Made by a program: the position numbers and the translations under genes. Positions 1-11,414 of a stretch of 64,000 nt of DNA are shown here, piece after piece; the stretch's first letter is position 1; every line of letters starts with the position of its first letter. The DNA comes from Odobenus rosmarus divergens (lineage: Eukaryota > Chordata > Mammalia > Carnivora > Odobenidae), in the NCBI RefSeq assembly GCF_000321225.1, contig NW_004450583.1, positions 1,218,192 through 1,282,191 of the forward strand, given 5' to 3'. A model generated the notes under the pieces. It did no database searches and was not told where the DNA came from. It was given only the letters and a program-made list of their open reading frames with translations.

Positions 1-560
1 TACTTTATGTATGTCTCATTGTGTCAGAAGTTAAAACAAGAAGTAGTATCTCAATTCTCACACTATTTATAGCAGATACAATTTTCAGGCTGAAACAATA
101 GTTCCAGGAGTATTTTTCAGAACTTGATGATAGTGCAAATGATGCTTCCTTATTTTAAATCCTCTAACAATGCAATTGAGGAGCCTCTGTCTAATTTTGA
201 GTTGGAAGTGATTAATCCACAAGGTAGTGACATGCTAAAAGGCAAATATCAGGAGACTCCCATAATAGAATTTTATAAATGCCTTCTATGTGATGAATAT
301 ACTCAATTAAAGTCATATGCTTGTGGATTGATATCAGTATTTGGCAGTATCTATTTGTGTGAAAAGACATTTTCAAAGTTGAAATATGTAAAATCTCATA
401 ATAGATCAACGTTAACAGATGAACATTTGCAGTCATTTTTGATGGTAGGGAACAGTAACGTTGAACACCAATGAAATGAAATGTTATTCTCCCCAAAAGA
501 ATTATATTCTTATTAGTAGACCTGAATTCCAAAACAGACTAGCAAGCAAAAAATAAAACA
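1..560 (+). mobile_element. hAT-superfamily transposase remnant (C-terminal dimerisation region)
   Basis: An open frame at 124-474 (about 116 codons) resembles the C-terminal dimerisation domain of hAT transposases and of host genes derived from them (ZBED/FAM200/GTF2IRD2 type). Visible hallmarks are a YACGLISVFGSIYLCEKTFS block followed by KSHNRSTLTDEHLQSFLMVG. Upstream, a second frame reads QEYFSELDDSANDASLF over about 103-156, and stop codons occur at 70-93, so at least one frameshift and several stops separate this piece from any longer ORF. Beyond the stop, the translation still looks like a decayed hAT tail. I infer a fossil Charlie-like DNA transposon inside an ADK intron, not a working gene. 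The left end lies outside the window. The exact family is not certain. Confidence 0.72.
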
Positions 561-1210
561 CTATTCAATTATATTTTTAATTTTATCAGCAAAAATTTTT
601 TTGGGAATTTGTTTTCTCTCTTGTTTTCCAACCACCTAAAAGATATCCTTGAGTTTTCTCTTTACCCACAAAAGCCTAAATTATTTACTACCTGGCCTTT
701 TATAGAGAAAGCTTTCTGACCTCCCCTCCCCTCCAGAAAGAGTAATTCTTTGTCTAATTAAAAATCATTTATGCGTTGGATTAATTGTCCTTTATTCTCA
801 TTTTAGAGTTATTGCATTTCAAAAGTACTAAAAATGTTCAGATTTGGTGAAGTTTATTACCAACGTAATGTAAATTTAAATTTAAATTTAAATCTTTGAA
901 ATGTGGGAAACAGATTTACCTCTAAATTATACATCAGTATATCTTGTTAGGGCACTCTTCTGTAGTAGCTAAATAACTTGGAAATTCAGGGCTTTGCCTA
1001 TTTTATCTTGTCTTGTTTGCTTTTGCTTCCCAATTGGCTGATGATAGTTGGTTCAAAGTTTTTACTTTCGAAATTTGGTATGTACTGAAAAGAATATATT
1101 TCACATTTTATTGAGTCCAGTATTGGTGGCTGTTTTAAAAATAGCATGAATACGCTCTTCAATTAATAAGCTTTTATGGGCAGTTTTAATGTAAATTCTG
1201 TAAAAAAAAA
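561..1210. other. Unassigned AT-rich intron
   Basis: No gene, RNA or clear repeat was recognised. A short TAAATT tandem run lies near 870-893. The rest looks like unique intronic DNA. Confidence 0.5.
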
Positions 1211-1223
1211 TATGAGTTTTAGG

Positions 1224-1342
1224 GGCGCCTGGCTGGCTCAGTCAGTAGAGCATATGACTCTTGATCTTGGGGTCACGAGTTCAAGCCCCATGTCGGGCGT
1301 AGAGCTTACTTTAAGAAAATAGATATGAAAAAAATATATATA
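1224..1342 (+). mobile_element. Can-SINE, short tRNA-Lys-like form
   Basis: Begins GGCGCCTGGCTGGCTCAG and keeps an A-box-like (TGGCTCAGTCAG) and a B-box-like (GAGTTCAAGCC) promoter. The middle reads ACTCTTGATC, matching a tRNA-Lys(CTT) anticodon arm, and the 3' end is A-rich. It lacks the long CT-rich middle of the other SINEs here. A 13-bp target-site duplication, TATGAGTTTTAGG, flanks it at 1211-1223 and 1343-1355. Confidence 0.9.
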
Positions 1343-1355
1343 TATGAGTTTTAGG

Positions 1356-2904
1356 ATCTTATGTATCATGCCCTGATACATTCTATATTGTGTATTTTGG
1401 CAAGTAATTTTTTTTATGAAACAGACTTTTGCATTAATATTATCTTAACTTGATGTAAAAGATATATCTTCAGTTTTTTAAAATATAAATTATCCATTTA
1501 TTTCTTAAAATAGCTTCTGAGAGTTTATTATTATCATGAGAATTTACAGCTGGGGAAACATCTTTTACAAAAGAATATTTGTAATCTGAACCCATCACTC
1601 AATACGCTTCAATAGCAATTACAAAGGATTATTGACAGTTACTTTCTGGTTGCTAATGTCCTAAAATCATTATATTCTCATGATTATTTAATAATTAAGT
1701 TCTTTTTATTTTATAATTGAGCCCTAATGTTTATTTTTAAAGTTTCCTTTTATGGAACATTTTTGTCTCTTGGCACTTTGCTTTCGAATTATAGTTCCTT
1801 TTTTTTTTTTAAAAGTCTGTTTATATTCAAAGGGATTAAAAACACACTTCTACTTTTATAGCAGATTTATCATCTACCCTTCAGGCTGTTCTTTAACTTG
1901 GAGCTCTTAAGAATGAGTATCTTAAGATATCCCCCAGATGTTTTAAACTTCAGCAAACTTGTGGTTTTCTTTATTGGAATCTCTGTTTGTAGTATTCGGA
2001 AGATGAAAGAAAACATCTCCTTAGTATCTAAACACTTTTCATATTGGTTTTAATATCTTTTGCTGCAAAGGCATGCATAAGATAAAACTTCTATAGTGAT
2101 AAATTTTCGAAATCCTTGCTTTTAAAAAGTAATACCAAACGCGAATTCCATTAACAGTCCTGTAAAAAACAATATTGTGTGACGCTATGTGCTTTTGAAT
2201 CAACATTGTTATGGGGTTAGTATTGGTTTTGTATAACTGTAACATTTGGTTATCCAATAGATTTTATTTTTTCCTTATTTAATAAAGTAGGGATTGAGAA
2301 TATTTTGCATCACATGTTTTCAAGGAATTTTGGATGTTTGAATTTAAAATTGTAAAGATGTCAGTCATTTAGTTTTTTTAGATGATACCAAATTGAACAT
2401 TCTTTGCAAAATCAACAAGTTGTTCCTCCACAATTAGACAAATAGTTGGTAACATTTATTAAGTGTTCAGTATATTCAGGGCACTGCATACCACAACTGA
2501 GTGGTATTGCTTTGTGTTAACTGAAAGAAAGATAAGAAGTTATTAAATAAAATGAAAGAGTGAAATAGTACACTGCACACACACTTTTTCTCATCTTGGG
2601 CCTGTTGTAGGAGGAGCAGCTCAGAGCACCTTAATCTAATCTCAGTTCAGAAATAATTTTTTTCTCACTAGATAACATAATGTCTAATTATTAACCTAAA
2701 ATTTGCATCTTATTTAAATTTTTCACTAATAACAATGTTCTACATTCTTGTTTTTTAGGTTCTTTTGCATTTTTTTTTTATCTAGTATCCTGTAGGTATC
2801 TCAGACAGAGGCAAAATTCAAATCAATGTCAAATTCTTCTAAAAAATATTTAAGAAAAACTTACTTTTGTTAAAATGTGTACAGATTGGTAGTCTACACT
2901 TTCT
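1356..2904. other. Unassigned AT-rich intron
   Basis: Long AT-rich stretch with scattered homopolymers. No exon with plausible splice sites, RNA gene or confident repeat family was recognised. Confidence 0.5.
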
Positions 2905-2916
2905 TAAAAATCCAAT

Positions 2917-3230
2917 CACAGATCTGTACCTCTGAAGCAAATAATACATTATATGTTAAAAAAAAAAAAAAGAAGAAGAAGATAGCAGGAGGGGAAGAAT
3001 GAAGGGGGGAAATCGGAGGGGGGAAATGAACCATGAGAGTCTATGGATTCTGAAAAACAAAATGAGAGTTCTAGAGCGGAGGGGGGTGGGAGGATGGGTT
3101 AGCCTGGTGATGAGTATTAAGGAGGGCACGTTCTGCATGGAGCACTGGGTGTTATATGCAAACAATGAATCATGGAACACTACATCAAAAACTAATGATG
3201 TAATGTCTGGTGATTAACATAACATAATAA
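2917..3230 (+). mobile_element. 5'-truncated carnivore LINE-1 3' end
   Basis: Matches the 3' UTR of young caniform L1 elements: CTCTGAAGCAAATAATACAT, an internal A-run, a G-rich stretch (2990-3090), then GAGCACTGGGTGTTATATGC and a tail ending AACATAATAATAAAAA. A 12-bp duplication, TAAAAATCCAAT, occurs at 2905-2916 and 3231-3242 and defines the insertion. The well-preserved sequence and intact duplication suggest a relatively recent retrotransposition. The small ORFs inside are not genes. Confidence 0.9.
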
Positions 3231-3294
3231 TAAAAATCCAATAGCAGCAGCCAGCAGCAAGAAGACTGTCCTTTAATTCTTCCATAATTCCTCT

Positions 3295-3545
3295 GTCCAT
3301 CCATTCATTCATTTATCAATTTTTTTTCAGCATGTATATACCCAGTATCTGTTAAGCACTGTACTTAAGTATCGTAGAATGCAAAAACAGATACGGTCTT
3401 TAATACCATGTTTTACAAGTGATGAAACCTAATCTCAGGGAATTTAAGTTACTTGTGCTATGTCAGATAATTAGATGAACATGAAATTAAAGCCAGGTCT
3501 GTCTGACAACAGAGCTTTGCTTTAAACCATTAAGGAATGCTTCCT
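3295..3545 (-). repeat. Ancient L2/MIR-like repeat
   Basis: Starts ATTCATTCATTTATCAA and continues with CTGTTAAGCACTGTACTTAAG, GATGAAACCTAATCTCAG and AAGCCAGGTCTGTCTGACAAC. This is the order expected of an antisense L2 or MIR copy. It is strongly diverged, so the family split is uncertain. Confidence 0.55.
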
Positions 3546-3799
3546 ACCCTAATGACTTGCAATATGAAATCCTATTTTGATCATATTGATAACAAATTTG
3601 CATTTAATGTCCTTTAGTAAGGAATTTGGCTATGCTGGGTATTCCTTCTTTCCTTTTTGATATCTCACTCTCTCCAGGCTCTTTTTTTGGGGGTGGGGGC
3701 ATAGGTGGGTGTTTCCCTTCCTCTCTGTTGGTCCTTTTCCTCTTAAATATTGATATTCCACCCAGTTCCACCCTTTGGGTTCTTCTCATGTGTCTGGGC

Positions 3800-4300
3800 A
3801 TAGATTTCTGTGAGTTTATACTATTTGGGGTTTCTGAACTTCTTGAGCCTGTAGGAGTGTGTCTTTAATCAAATTTGGAAAGTTTTAAGCTATTATTTTT
3901 TCAAAATTTTCTTATATGCATTATATTTTTTCTCTTCTTCTGGTACTCTAATGACATAAATGTTAGATGTTTTAGTATTAACTCATAGGTGTCTGAGTCT
4001 TCATTTTTAAAAATATTATTTTTAAAAATAATTTTTCTCTCTGTTGTTCAGACTGGAACATTTTTGTTGACCTGTCTTCAACTATATGGAGTCTCAATTC
4101 TGTCTTCTCAGTTTTGCAATTGAGCCCAGCTAATGAGCTTTGAAATTTCAATTACTGAAATTTTTCCTTGGTTTTCTTTATATCTTCTATATCTTTGTTT
4201 AATCTTTTGTTTTTTTCCAGATATGTCAAGAACCCTAGTACTTTGTGGTTACCTCGAGTTCTTGCCTTTGATCCTCTAGCCAGAGAATTGGGGCTTTATT
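3800..4300 (-). mobile_element. Old LINE-1 (L1M-type) internal fragment, antisense
   Basis: Phrases such as CAAATTTGGAAAGTTTTAAG, CTTCTTCTGGTACTCTAATG and CTCTCTGTTGTTCAGACTGG recall the antisense internal or 5' region of old mammalian L1s. The same phrases recur at about 34230-34760. Assignment is by recall only, and the ends are unclear. Confidence 0.5.
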
Positions 4301-4402
4301 TTCCCAGTTGTGTCGCATCTTTCCATGACTGATACCATGTCTGGGGCTAAGTAGCAGGAAGATTCAGGGAGAACAATTTAAACTTAAACTTATTCATGAA
4401 TT

Positions 4403-4600
4403 CTTTTTTTTTTAAGTTTTTAAGATTTTATTTATTTATTTGACAGAGCGAGAGAGGGAACACAAGCAGGGGGAAGTGGGAGAGGGAGAAGCAGGCTTCC
4501 TGCGGAGCAGGGAGCCCGATGCGGGGCTTGATCCCAGGACCCTGGGATCATGACCTGAGCCAAAGGCAGACACTTAGCGACTGAGCCACCCAGGCGCCCC
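4403..4600 (-). mobile_element. Can-SINE, antisense
   Basis: Poly-T, then AAGATTTTATTTATTTATTTG, a GA-rich middle, GAGCAGGGAGCCCGATGCGG and the reversed head ending GAGCCACCCAGGCGCCCC. Part of its sequence recurs just after the gap at 4625-4674. Confidence 0.93.
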
Positions 4601-4624
4601 TCCTCTTTTTCTTCTATAATACAG

Positions 4625-4674
4625 NNNNNNNNNNNNNNNNNNNNNNNNNNNNNNNNNNNNNNNNNNNNNNNNNN
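4625..4674. other. Assembly gap (50 N)
   Basis: A run of exactly 50 N, a size typical of an unsized placeholder. The sequence on both sides is antisense Can-SINE. Confidence 0.98.
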
Positions 4675-4772
4675 GAGCAGGGAGCCCGATGCGGGGCTTG
4701 ATCCCAGGACCCTGGGATCATGACCTGAGCCAAAGGCAGACGCTTAACGACTGAGCCACCTAGGCCCTCCCC
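4675..4772 (-). mobile_element. Can-SINE fragment, antisense, adjoining the gap
   Basis: Repeats the last part of the preceding SINE, from GAGCAGGGAGCCCGATGCGG to GACTGAGCCACC, with a few differences (for example GCTTAACGACTG in place of ACTTAGCGACTG, and a degraded end). It is either a second SINE whose 3' part lies in the gap, or a duplicated assembly end. Confidence 0.85.
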
Positions 4773-4784
4773 CCCGCTTTTTAA

Positions 4785-6310
4785 AGTTTTTATTGTAATT
4801 CCAGTTAGTTAACATACAGTGTTATATTAGTTTTAGGTGTACAGTATAGTGATTCAAGAATTTCATACATCACCCTGTGCTCATCAGAGGTTAACTCCTT
4901 AATCCCCATCACCTATTTAACCCATTCCCCATCCACCTCCCCTCTGTTCTCTATAATTAAGAGTCTGTTTCTTGGTTTGTCTGTGTGTCGCTCTCTCTCT
5001 TTTCCCCTTTGCTTGTTTGTTTTGTTTCTTAAATTGATTTTGATCAGTTTAAAATCAATATGATTTTGATTCTTTAATAAAAATGTATATATATAATACA
5101 CACACACATGCACACACACACACACATCTTTATCCGTTCATTAATCTGTGGACACTTGGGCTGCTTCCATGATTTGGATATTGTAGATAATGCTGCTATA
5201 AACATAGGTATGCGTGTATCCCTTTGAATTAATGGTTTTGTATTCTTTGGGTAAATTAGTGCAATTACTGGATCATGTGGTAGTTCTATTTTTAACTTTT
5301 TGAGGAAGCTCCATACTGTTTTCCAGAGTGGCTGCACCAGTTTGCATTCCCACCAACAGTGCACTTCTCCACGTCCTCGCCAACACCTGTTGTTTCTTGT
5401 GTTTTTGATTTTAGCGATTCTGACAGCTGTCAGGTGATTGTAGGTTGTAGGTTTGTTTTGCATTTCCCTGATGGTAAGTGATGATGAGCACTTTTTCAGG
5501 TGTCTGTTGGCCATCTGTGTATCTTTGGAGAAATATCTGTTCATATATTCTGCCCATTTTTAAATTGGATTATTTGTTTTTTGGGTGTTGAGGTTTTTAA
5601 GTTCTTTATATATTTTGGATACTAACTCTTTATCAAATATGCCATTTGCAAACATCTCTCATTCCATAGGTTGCCTTTTAGTTTTGTTGATTATTTCCTT
5701 TGCTGTGCAGAAGCTTTATATTTTGATGAAGTACCAATAGTTTGTTTTTGCTTTTGTTTCCCTTGCCTCAGGAGACCTATCTAGAAAGAAGTTGCTATGG
5801 CCGATGTCAAAGAGGTTACTGTCTGTGTTCTCCTCTAGGATTTTTATGGTTTCAGGTCTCACATGTAGGTCTTTAATCCACTTTGAATTTAGTTTTGTGT
5901 TTGGTGTGAGAAAGTGGTCCAGCTTCATTCTTTTGCATGTTGCTGTCCAGTTTTTCCAACACCATTTGTTGAAGAGACTGTCTTTTTCCCATTGGATATT
6001 CTCTCCTGCTTTGTCGAAGATTAATTGACCAAATAGTTATGGGTTCATTTCTGTGTTTTCATTGATCTGTGTGTCTATTTTTGTGCCAATACTGTACTGT
6101 CTTGATTACTACAGCTTTGTAATATAGCTTGAAGTCCGGAATTGTGATGCCTCCAGCTTTGCTTTTCTTTTTCAAGATTGCTTTGGCTCTTCAAGGTCTT
6201 TTGTGGTTCCTTACAAATTTTAGGATTGTTTGTTCTAGTTCTGTGAAAAATGCTGTTGGTATTTTGATAGGTGTTGTGTTAAATATTAAACTTAGTGAAT
6301 TTTTAAACTC
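4785..6310 (-). mobile_element. LINE-1, antisense: ORF2 C-terminal region and 3' end
   Basis: Reading the minus strand, 5928-5716 gives L1 ORF2p-like protein (KWIKDLHVRPETIKILEEN). 5544-5130 gives its C-terminal part, with [20 protein letters not shown] and [20 protein letters not shown]. The 3' UTR occupies about 4785-5125. Frameshifts and stops break it into pieces, so it cannot encode a full protein. A CA-rich run sits at 5097-5126. The element is 5'-truncated near 6310. Confidence 0.9.
5097..5126. repeat. Short (CA)n microsatellite in L1 3' region
   Basis: Runs of CA interrupted once by TG, next to an AT dinucleotide run. It lies inside the antisense L1. Confidence 0.85.
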
Positions 6311-7930
6311 AAATGTCAAATTAAGTTCTAGATGTTTATTTTATTGTTTTCAATTCTCTGTTTCAATTCTCCATTCTTTTATCTAGTTTATGTATTCTTT
6401 GTTTCCTTGAAAATATTAATCATAGTTATTTGGAAGTCTCTTTCTTTATTTCCAGTGCCTATATTATTTCTGAAACTTTATCTCTTGCTGTTCCCTTTTT
6501 GTTTGTAGTCAAATTATTTTGCCTCTTTGCATAACTACCGGCTGTCTATTATTTAAGACCTGTAGATCCTTTAGATTGTATCATCTACCAGAATGTTTAC
6601 CCTTTTCTCTATGAGGCTGATATGAAGTGATGGGAGGGTTGATTGCCTTAATAAAATCAAAGATGAAGCTAGGTCAGAGTTGATTTTCAGTTTTGATAGG
6701 TTCAGTCTACCCTGTTTGCCTCTGTTTCTACAGCTTGACCCTCTTGGACTTTTAATTGAGGCCATTAGGTCTTTGTCTCGTCAGCTCTGAAACGTGGCAC
6801 CAGAACTGCTCTCAGAGATTTCCAGCTTAATTCTTTATCCTTCAGCCTAATCCACTTGAAAATTTGGCAAGTATCTCAAGTGGGAAACTGACCTTTGATT
6901 TTAGAGCCTCAGTTTCCAATTTTATCACCTTAGTACTAATAGTGGCTGAAATCCCCCCCTTTTTTTTTTTAAACCCCTTGCCCTCCACCCCCATCCCAGT
7001 GTTCTGTTAAGACCAAGGTCTGAATTTCCAGCTTCTAGTTGTAAGCACTATAGATATATGTCCTCTCCCAGTCCCCAGGGAAAAAGGATCTGTGTTATCT
7101 TTAGATTTTATTCTCCATTCCTCCTAGGGATTTCATTTTTAGCCTGTTATGTTTTTAGTTCTTCCTCTATTCCTGTCTTTGTTTTTTAAGCCCTGCCAGA
7201 CTTGGAGAACTTTCTGCTTTTCAGGTGATTTTGGTTAACCTCCTTAGCTTACCATTCAGTTTCAGAATTCAGCAAATGTGTTATGGGACAAACCAGCTGT
7301 TTGAGGTCCCCCAAATGTCAGATTTTGTCTCTCTAACCCCATGCTACTGACTACAAATTCAGGCGGGGTGGACAGTCATCTGCCAGTTCTAGACTGCCCT
7401 CTGAACAGTTCTCACCTCTTTGGAAATGTATTCATTTGATCCTGTTCCCTCTACAGCTCTTTGGTACCTTTAATAATTTATGATTTATATTTTATAATTT
7501 ATGTGACTTTTATAGTTGTTGTCAGTATGAATGCTGGCTGTCACCTGCTTATATGCTCTTCAGAATTAGAAGTTCCATATGTTTTGTTTTGATAAGAGAT
7601 TTAAGTGTTTGAGTGTTTCTGATGAGTGGTATATTTAAAGTTTGATAGAGAAAAATGATTAATTATTGCATGAATACTTTCTCTTTGTATCTGTTACATA
7701 TGTTTCTAGAATTTTTCTATGATCAGAGAAACTAAGGCCCCCTTATAAACCATGGATTCTGTGATAGAAATACCAGCTGAACCAAACCAATAAAGGAGGA
7801 AAAAAGTATAATTTGTGTTTTGGAACTGCTTGTGGACATATGGATGACACTGTAGGTTTACCAGGAAGCTGCATGTTTCATTTTGAGAACCACTGTCCTG
7901 CACTATTTCTCTTTTTCTCATATGGCTTTT
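6311..7930. other. Intron with weakly recognisable old repeats
   Basis: About 6340-6430 may continue an old antisense L1. GTTTCATTTTGAGAACCACTG at 7874-7894 resembles the end of an MER5-type hAT element. The remainder, including a C-rich stretch near 6955-7080, was not assigned. No exon was seen. Confidence 0.4.
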
Positions 7931-8150
7931 TTTTTTTTTTTAAAGATTTTATTTATTTATTTGCTAGAGAGAGAGACAGCATAGGCGAGAGAGAGTGAGT
8001 GAGAGTACAAGCAGGGGGAGCTGCAGGCAGAGGAAGAAGCAGGCTCCCTGCTGAGCAAGGAGCCCGATGCGGGACTCGATTCCAGGACCCTGGGATCATG
8101 ACCTGGGCTGAAGGCAGCCGCTTAACCGACTGAGCCACCCAGGCGTCCCA
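7930..8150 (-). mobile_element. Can-SINE, antisense
   Basis: Poly-T, AAAGATTTTATTTATTTATT, a GA-rich middle, GAGCAAGGAGCCCGATGCGG and a reversed head GAGCCACCCAGGCGTCCC. TATGGCTTTTTT appears on both sides (7921 and 8156), giving the target-site duplication. Confidence 0.93.
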
Positions 8151-8169
8151 ACTCCTATGGCTTTTTTTG

Positions 8170-9630
8170 GTATGGTTTAAAACTATATGTCAGACAGTTT
8201 TACTATTTAATGAAAATTGTAAATTGGTTTAGTGAAATTTTGTTGTGTTTTTATAATGGGCAGAAACTGAATACACATATGCACCTGAATTTAGGAATAA
8301 TTCATTTTATTGTAATTATACTCAAGTACAAAGTGCTTTCAACAGTATATTTGATTATCTTACATGCAAAAAAAATCTTCAGAGTTATAAATGAAAAGAA
8401 TTAAACCTTTAAACTTTTTAGAATGGAATAAAGATTTACCTAAGCAATACATGCTTAAAAGTACTTTCTTATCAAAGAAAATAAAATTAGAGGTTGGAGA
8501 AATACCTTTAAATTACAGTTCATATGAACTAATAGCTTAACCTTAGTTTTGAATGACTTACTTTTCCATCTTTTAAAAATATGGTTAAATATAAACACAT
8601 GTGGGAAATGTTCTTTTGGTTTTTATCAAACTGACATTTAAGCAATTTTTTTTCAGCCTTACTAAACATTTGTGGTAAAAGATTTCAAAGCTTTGAATCT
8701 TATAATTTGCTTATGTATTTGCCCCCTCCCCTGCATTATTCTATTAACATTTGGTCTTAATAAGTATAATCTGTTTAGAATTACTGATTTTTTCATTTTA
8801 TTATTTGTTTAGATGAGAAGTTTAAGAAAGAACTTCATCAAAAACCCTACTTGGCAGTTGTGAATGCTTTCTTAAGGAAGTTAAATTTTTTAAATTTTTC
8901 TGTAAAGGTTTTACTTGTCTTATTTTACTTTCTCTATGAAATGTTCAAAATTGTTGATGTTTGTTTCTGTGCTCTGGTGATGTTAACATAATGTGAGATC
9001 TTCTTTATCTCCTGGTATATGTTGACTTCTCTTTTTTTCCCAAGAGTGAGAAAAAGGAGGCTTTAGTTACTGTGAAAGTGGGAAGCAGTTACACTAGGTT
9101 AGAACTAGATGTAAAGGGTGCTTTTGTGGACATTTTCCTGTTCATAATTCTTACTATATCTTTTTAATGAGGACTGTTTTTTCCATATAATAATAACTGG
9201 TGCTCAGTTACAGGACCTTGTCATGAAATCTTTCTCATTTCAAGTAGTATTTACTTCATATCAGATAGCTAAAAAAAATGGCACATTAAAATTTAAAGAG
9301 CTATTTCTTTTTAATTTCTCCTCTCCTTTTTTCCGTCATCATTCTCATTTTCATTTTTCTGGCTTTATAAAATACATCTTCTGAATGCATCTTAAAAATA
9401 ATTAAGCCACAACTACCTTTAATTAAAAAGAAATTCCTTCAGTTTTGGGCCATGAGATGTTTTATTCTAAATATTATTTTTATTGTATATCATTGTAATG
9501 TTTTCTTAATTATTGGATGGATCTCCCAGTCCTTAGTGTGCTACTTAACAGTTGTGAGAAATCCATCAAAAGTCACTTAAACTGGGCTTGGAGGATAATG
9601 AATCTGAATTTCCTCATCCTTAAAACAAAG
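8170..9630. other. Unassigned AT-rich intron
   Basis: No exon, RNA gene or confident repeat was recognised across this stretch. Confidence 0.5.
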
Positions 9631-9636
9631 GATGCA

Positions 9637-9820
9637 GGGGTGTCTGGATGGCTCAGTTGGTTGAGTGTCTGACCCTTGGTTTTGGCTCAGGTCTGACCTC
9701 AGCCCATGTTGGGCTCTGTGCTGAGCACAGAGTCTACTTGAGATTCTCTCTTTCTCTCCTTCTGCCCCTCCTGCTCATGCTTATTCTTTGTCTCTCAAAT
9801 AAATAAATATTTTAAAAAAA
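9637..9820 (+). mobile_element. Can-SINE
   Basis: Diverged head GGGTGTCTGGATGGCTCAG, a TGGTTTTGGCTCAGGTCTGA middle, a CT-rich part and an AAATAAATAAATATTTTAAA tail. The flanks share AAAACAA-RGG, an imperfect target-site duplication. More diverged than most SINEs here, hence probably older. Confidence 0.88.
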
Positions 9821-10829
9821 CAAGGGTTATAAATAGAATCACACATAACCTGCACCTTCAGAATTGCTAGGAGATAGAATATTCTAGACATCAAATTTCT
9901 TATAAGTAGAGGAAGAAACATATTCCAGTAGAGCTCTTACTGCTTCTTTGTTTCTGTACCTTTGGAGAGCAGGGATTCGCTGGCGGTGCTTAAGAGACCT
10001 TGAAGAAGAAGAAAGAGATATGGAGAATGTAGTTCAAAAACAGACACAATCACTCCTGAAAAGAAAAAGCCCAGCACAGGTCTTTGGACATAGAGCAACA
10101 TCAAGCAGGCGCTCTTCCTGTTACACCATTCCCAATCCATTCCAGTTAGATTTCTCATGTTTTGCACTGGAAGGGGCTTGTCCAGTATAGGTACTGAACC
10201 ATGTCCTGGACCTCAGAGCAAGGGATCTCAATGTAGAAGGAGAGACACATAATGAAAAAAAGATGACAAGGAATGGGAGAAGACAATGGCTTTGAATTGT
10301 GTTGGATTGGAATTGGAGATAGCCATATGAACCCATAAAATTGATTTCACAGATACAAACTTCATCTTCTTAGGAAGTTTTCATTGAGGTACTATAAATA
10401 ATAAAAGTGCATTATCTATATAACCTACTCCAAAATGATTTGTAAAGACAAATGTTTATGTAACAATAGAGAAAAGGGGATAAATGTTCAAAATGTTAAA
10501 AATTGGTGAATCTTGGTAAAAGGTATACAAGCGTTCTCTGTGTTATATTGTAGTCTTTCCATAGTTTGAAATTATTTCTAAATCAAAAGTCACTAAAACT
10601 CTAAATATGTGTCTTAGAAAATTGGGATGTTTGCATAAATCTTACTTGTCTCATAGGCTTGTTTTGAGTTTCAAGTGTGTTTCACGTGTATCTCTGTGTA
10701 TCCATGTGTATATCTTTCTGTGGAGGTAGGTAGATAGATATGCACATACATGCAGAGAAAGAGAGTCTTTGGGAATTTCCTTTTTGTTTCTCTAGATAAT
10801 ATATTCTTCTTTTTTTTAAATTGCCTGTA
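9821..10829. other. Unassigned intron with one 80-codon open frame
   Basis: The + frame at 9948-10190 is rich in charged residues (DLEEEERDMENVVQ) but starts without a convincing context, has no recognisable domain and overlaps a comparable open frame on the other strand. I do not call it a gene. The remainder is AT-rich and unassigned. Confidence 0.4.
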
Positions 10830-11228
10830 GATGTGCTATATCCAGAATGTCAAATAAATGGAATCATATTGTATGTAGCCCTTTTATGTCTGGCTTCTTT
10901 CACATTGCATAATACTTTGGAGATTCATGCATGTTCTTAAATGTATCCACGCTTAACTTTGCGTGGATGTACCATAATTTGTTTATCCATTCACTACTTG
11001 ATGGACATTTGGGTTGTTTCAAGTGTTTGGTGGTTATAAATAAGGCTTTTCTAAACAGTCATGTGTCTAAGTTGTCTGGTAGTGTATGTTTAATTTTCTA
11101 AGAAATTTCCAAATTGTTCTAAAGAGGGTGTATCATTTTTTATTTCCATCAGCAATTTATGAAAGTTTCAGTTGTTTCACATCTTCATCAGCACTTAGTA
11201 TTGCCAATTTTTTTAAGCTAGCATTCTT

Positions 11229-11252
11229 TTTTTTTTTAAGATTTTATTTATT
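11229..11252 (-). mobile_element. Severed 3' end of an antisense Can-SINE
   Basis: Only poly-T plus AAGATTTTATTTATTT, the antisense 3' terminus of a Can-SINE. It appears to belong to the antisense SINE that continues at 11415. Confidence 0.8.
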
Positions 11253-11414
11253 TGGGGTGCCTGGGTGGCTAAGTCATTAAGCATCTGCCTTCAGCTCAGG
11301 TCATGATCCCATGGTCCTGGGATCGAGCCCCGCATCGGGCTCTCTGCTCAGCGGAAAGCCTGCTTCTCCCTCTCCCATTCCTCCTGCTTGTGTTCCCTCT
11401 CTCGCTGTGTCTGT
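11253..11414 (+). mobile_element. Can-SINE, sense, lacking the A-rich tail
   Basis: Head GGGTGCCTGGGTGGCTAAG through GCTTGTGTTCCCTCTCTCGC. It ends at about TGTGTCTGTTT without the usual AAATAAAT and poly-A tail and passes straight into an antisense SINE, forming an inverted repeat. Confidence 0.88.

Noticed and set aside
5074..5544. A 156-codon minus-strand open frame with clear protein similarity
   Set aside because: It is the C-terminal part of L1 ORF2p inside an antisense LINE-1, not a host gene.
9948..10190. An 80-codon frame with a charged DLEEEERDMENVVQ stretch
   Set aside because: No recognisable domain, no splice sites that would link it to ADK and a similar open frame on the opposite strand.
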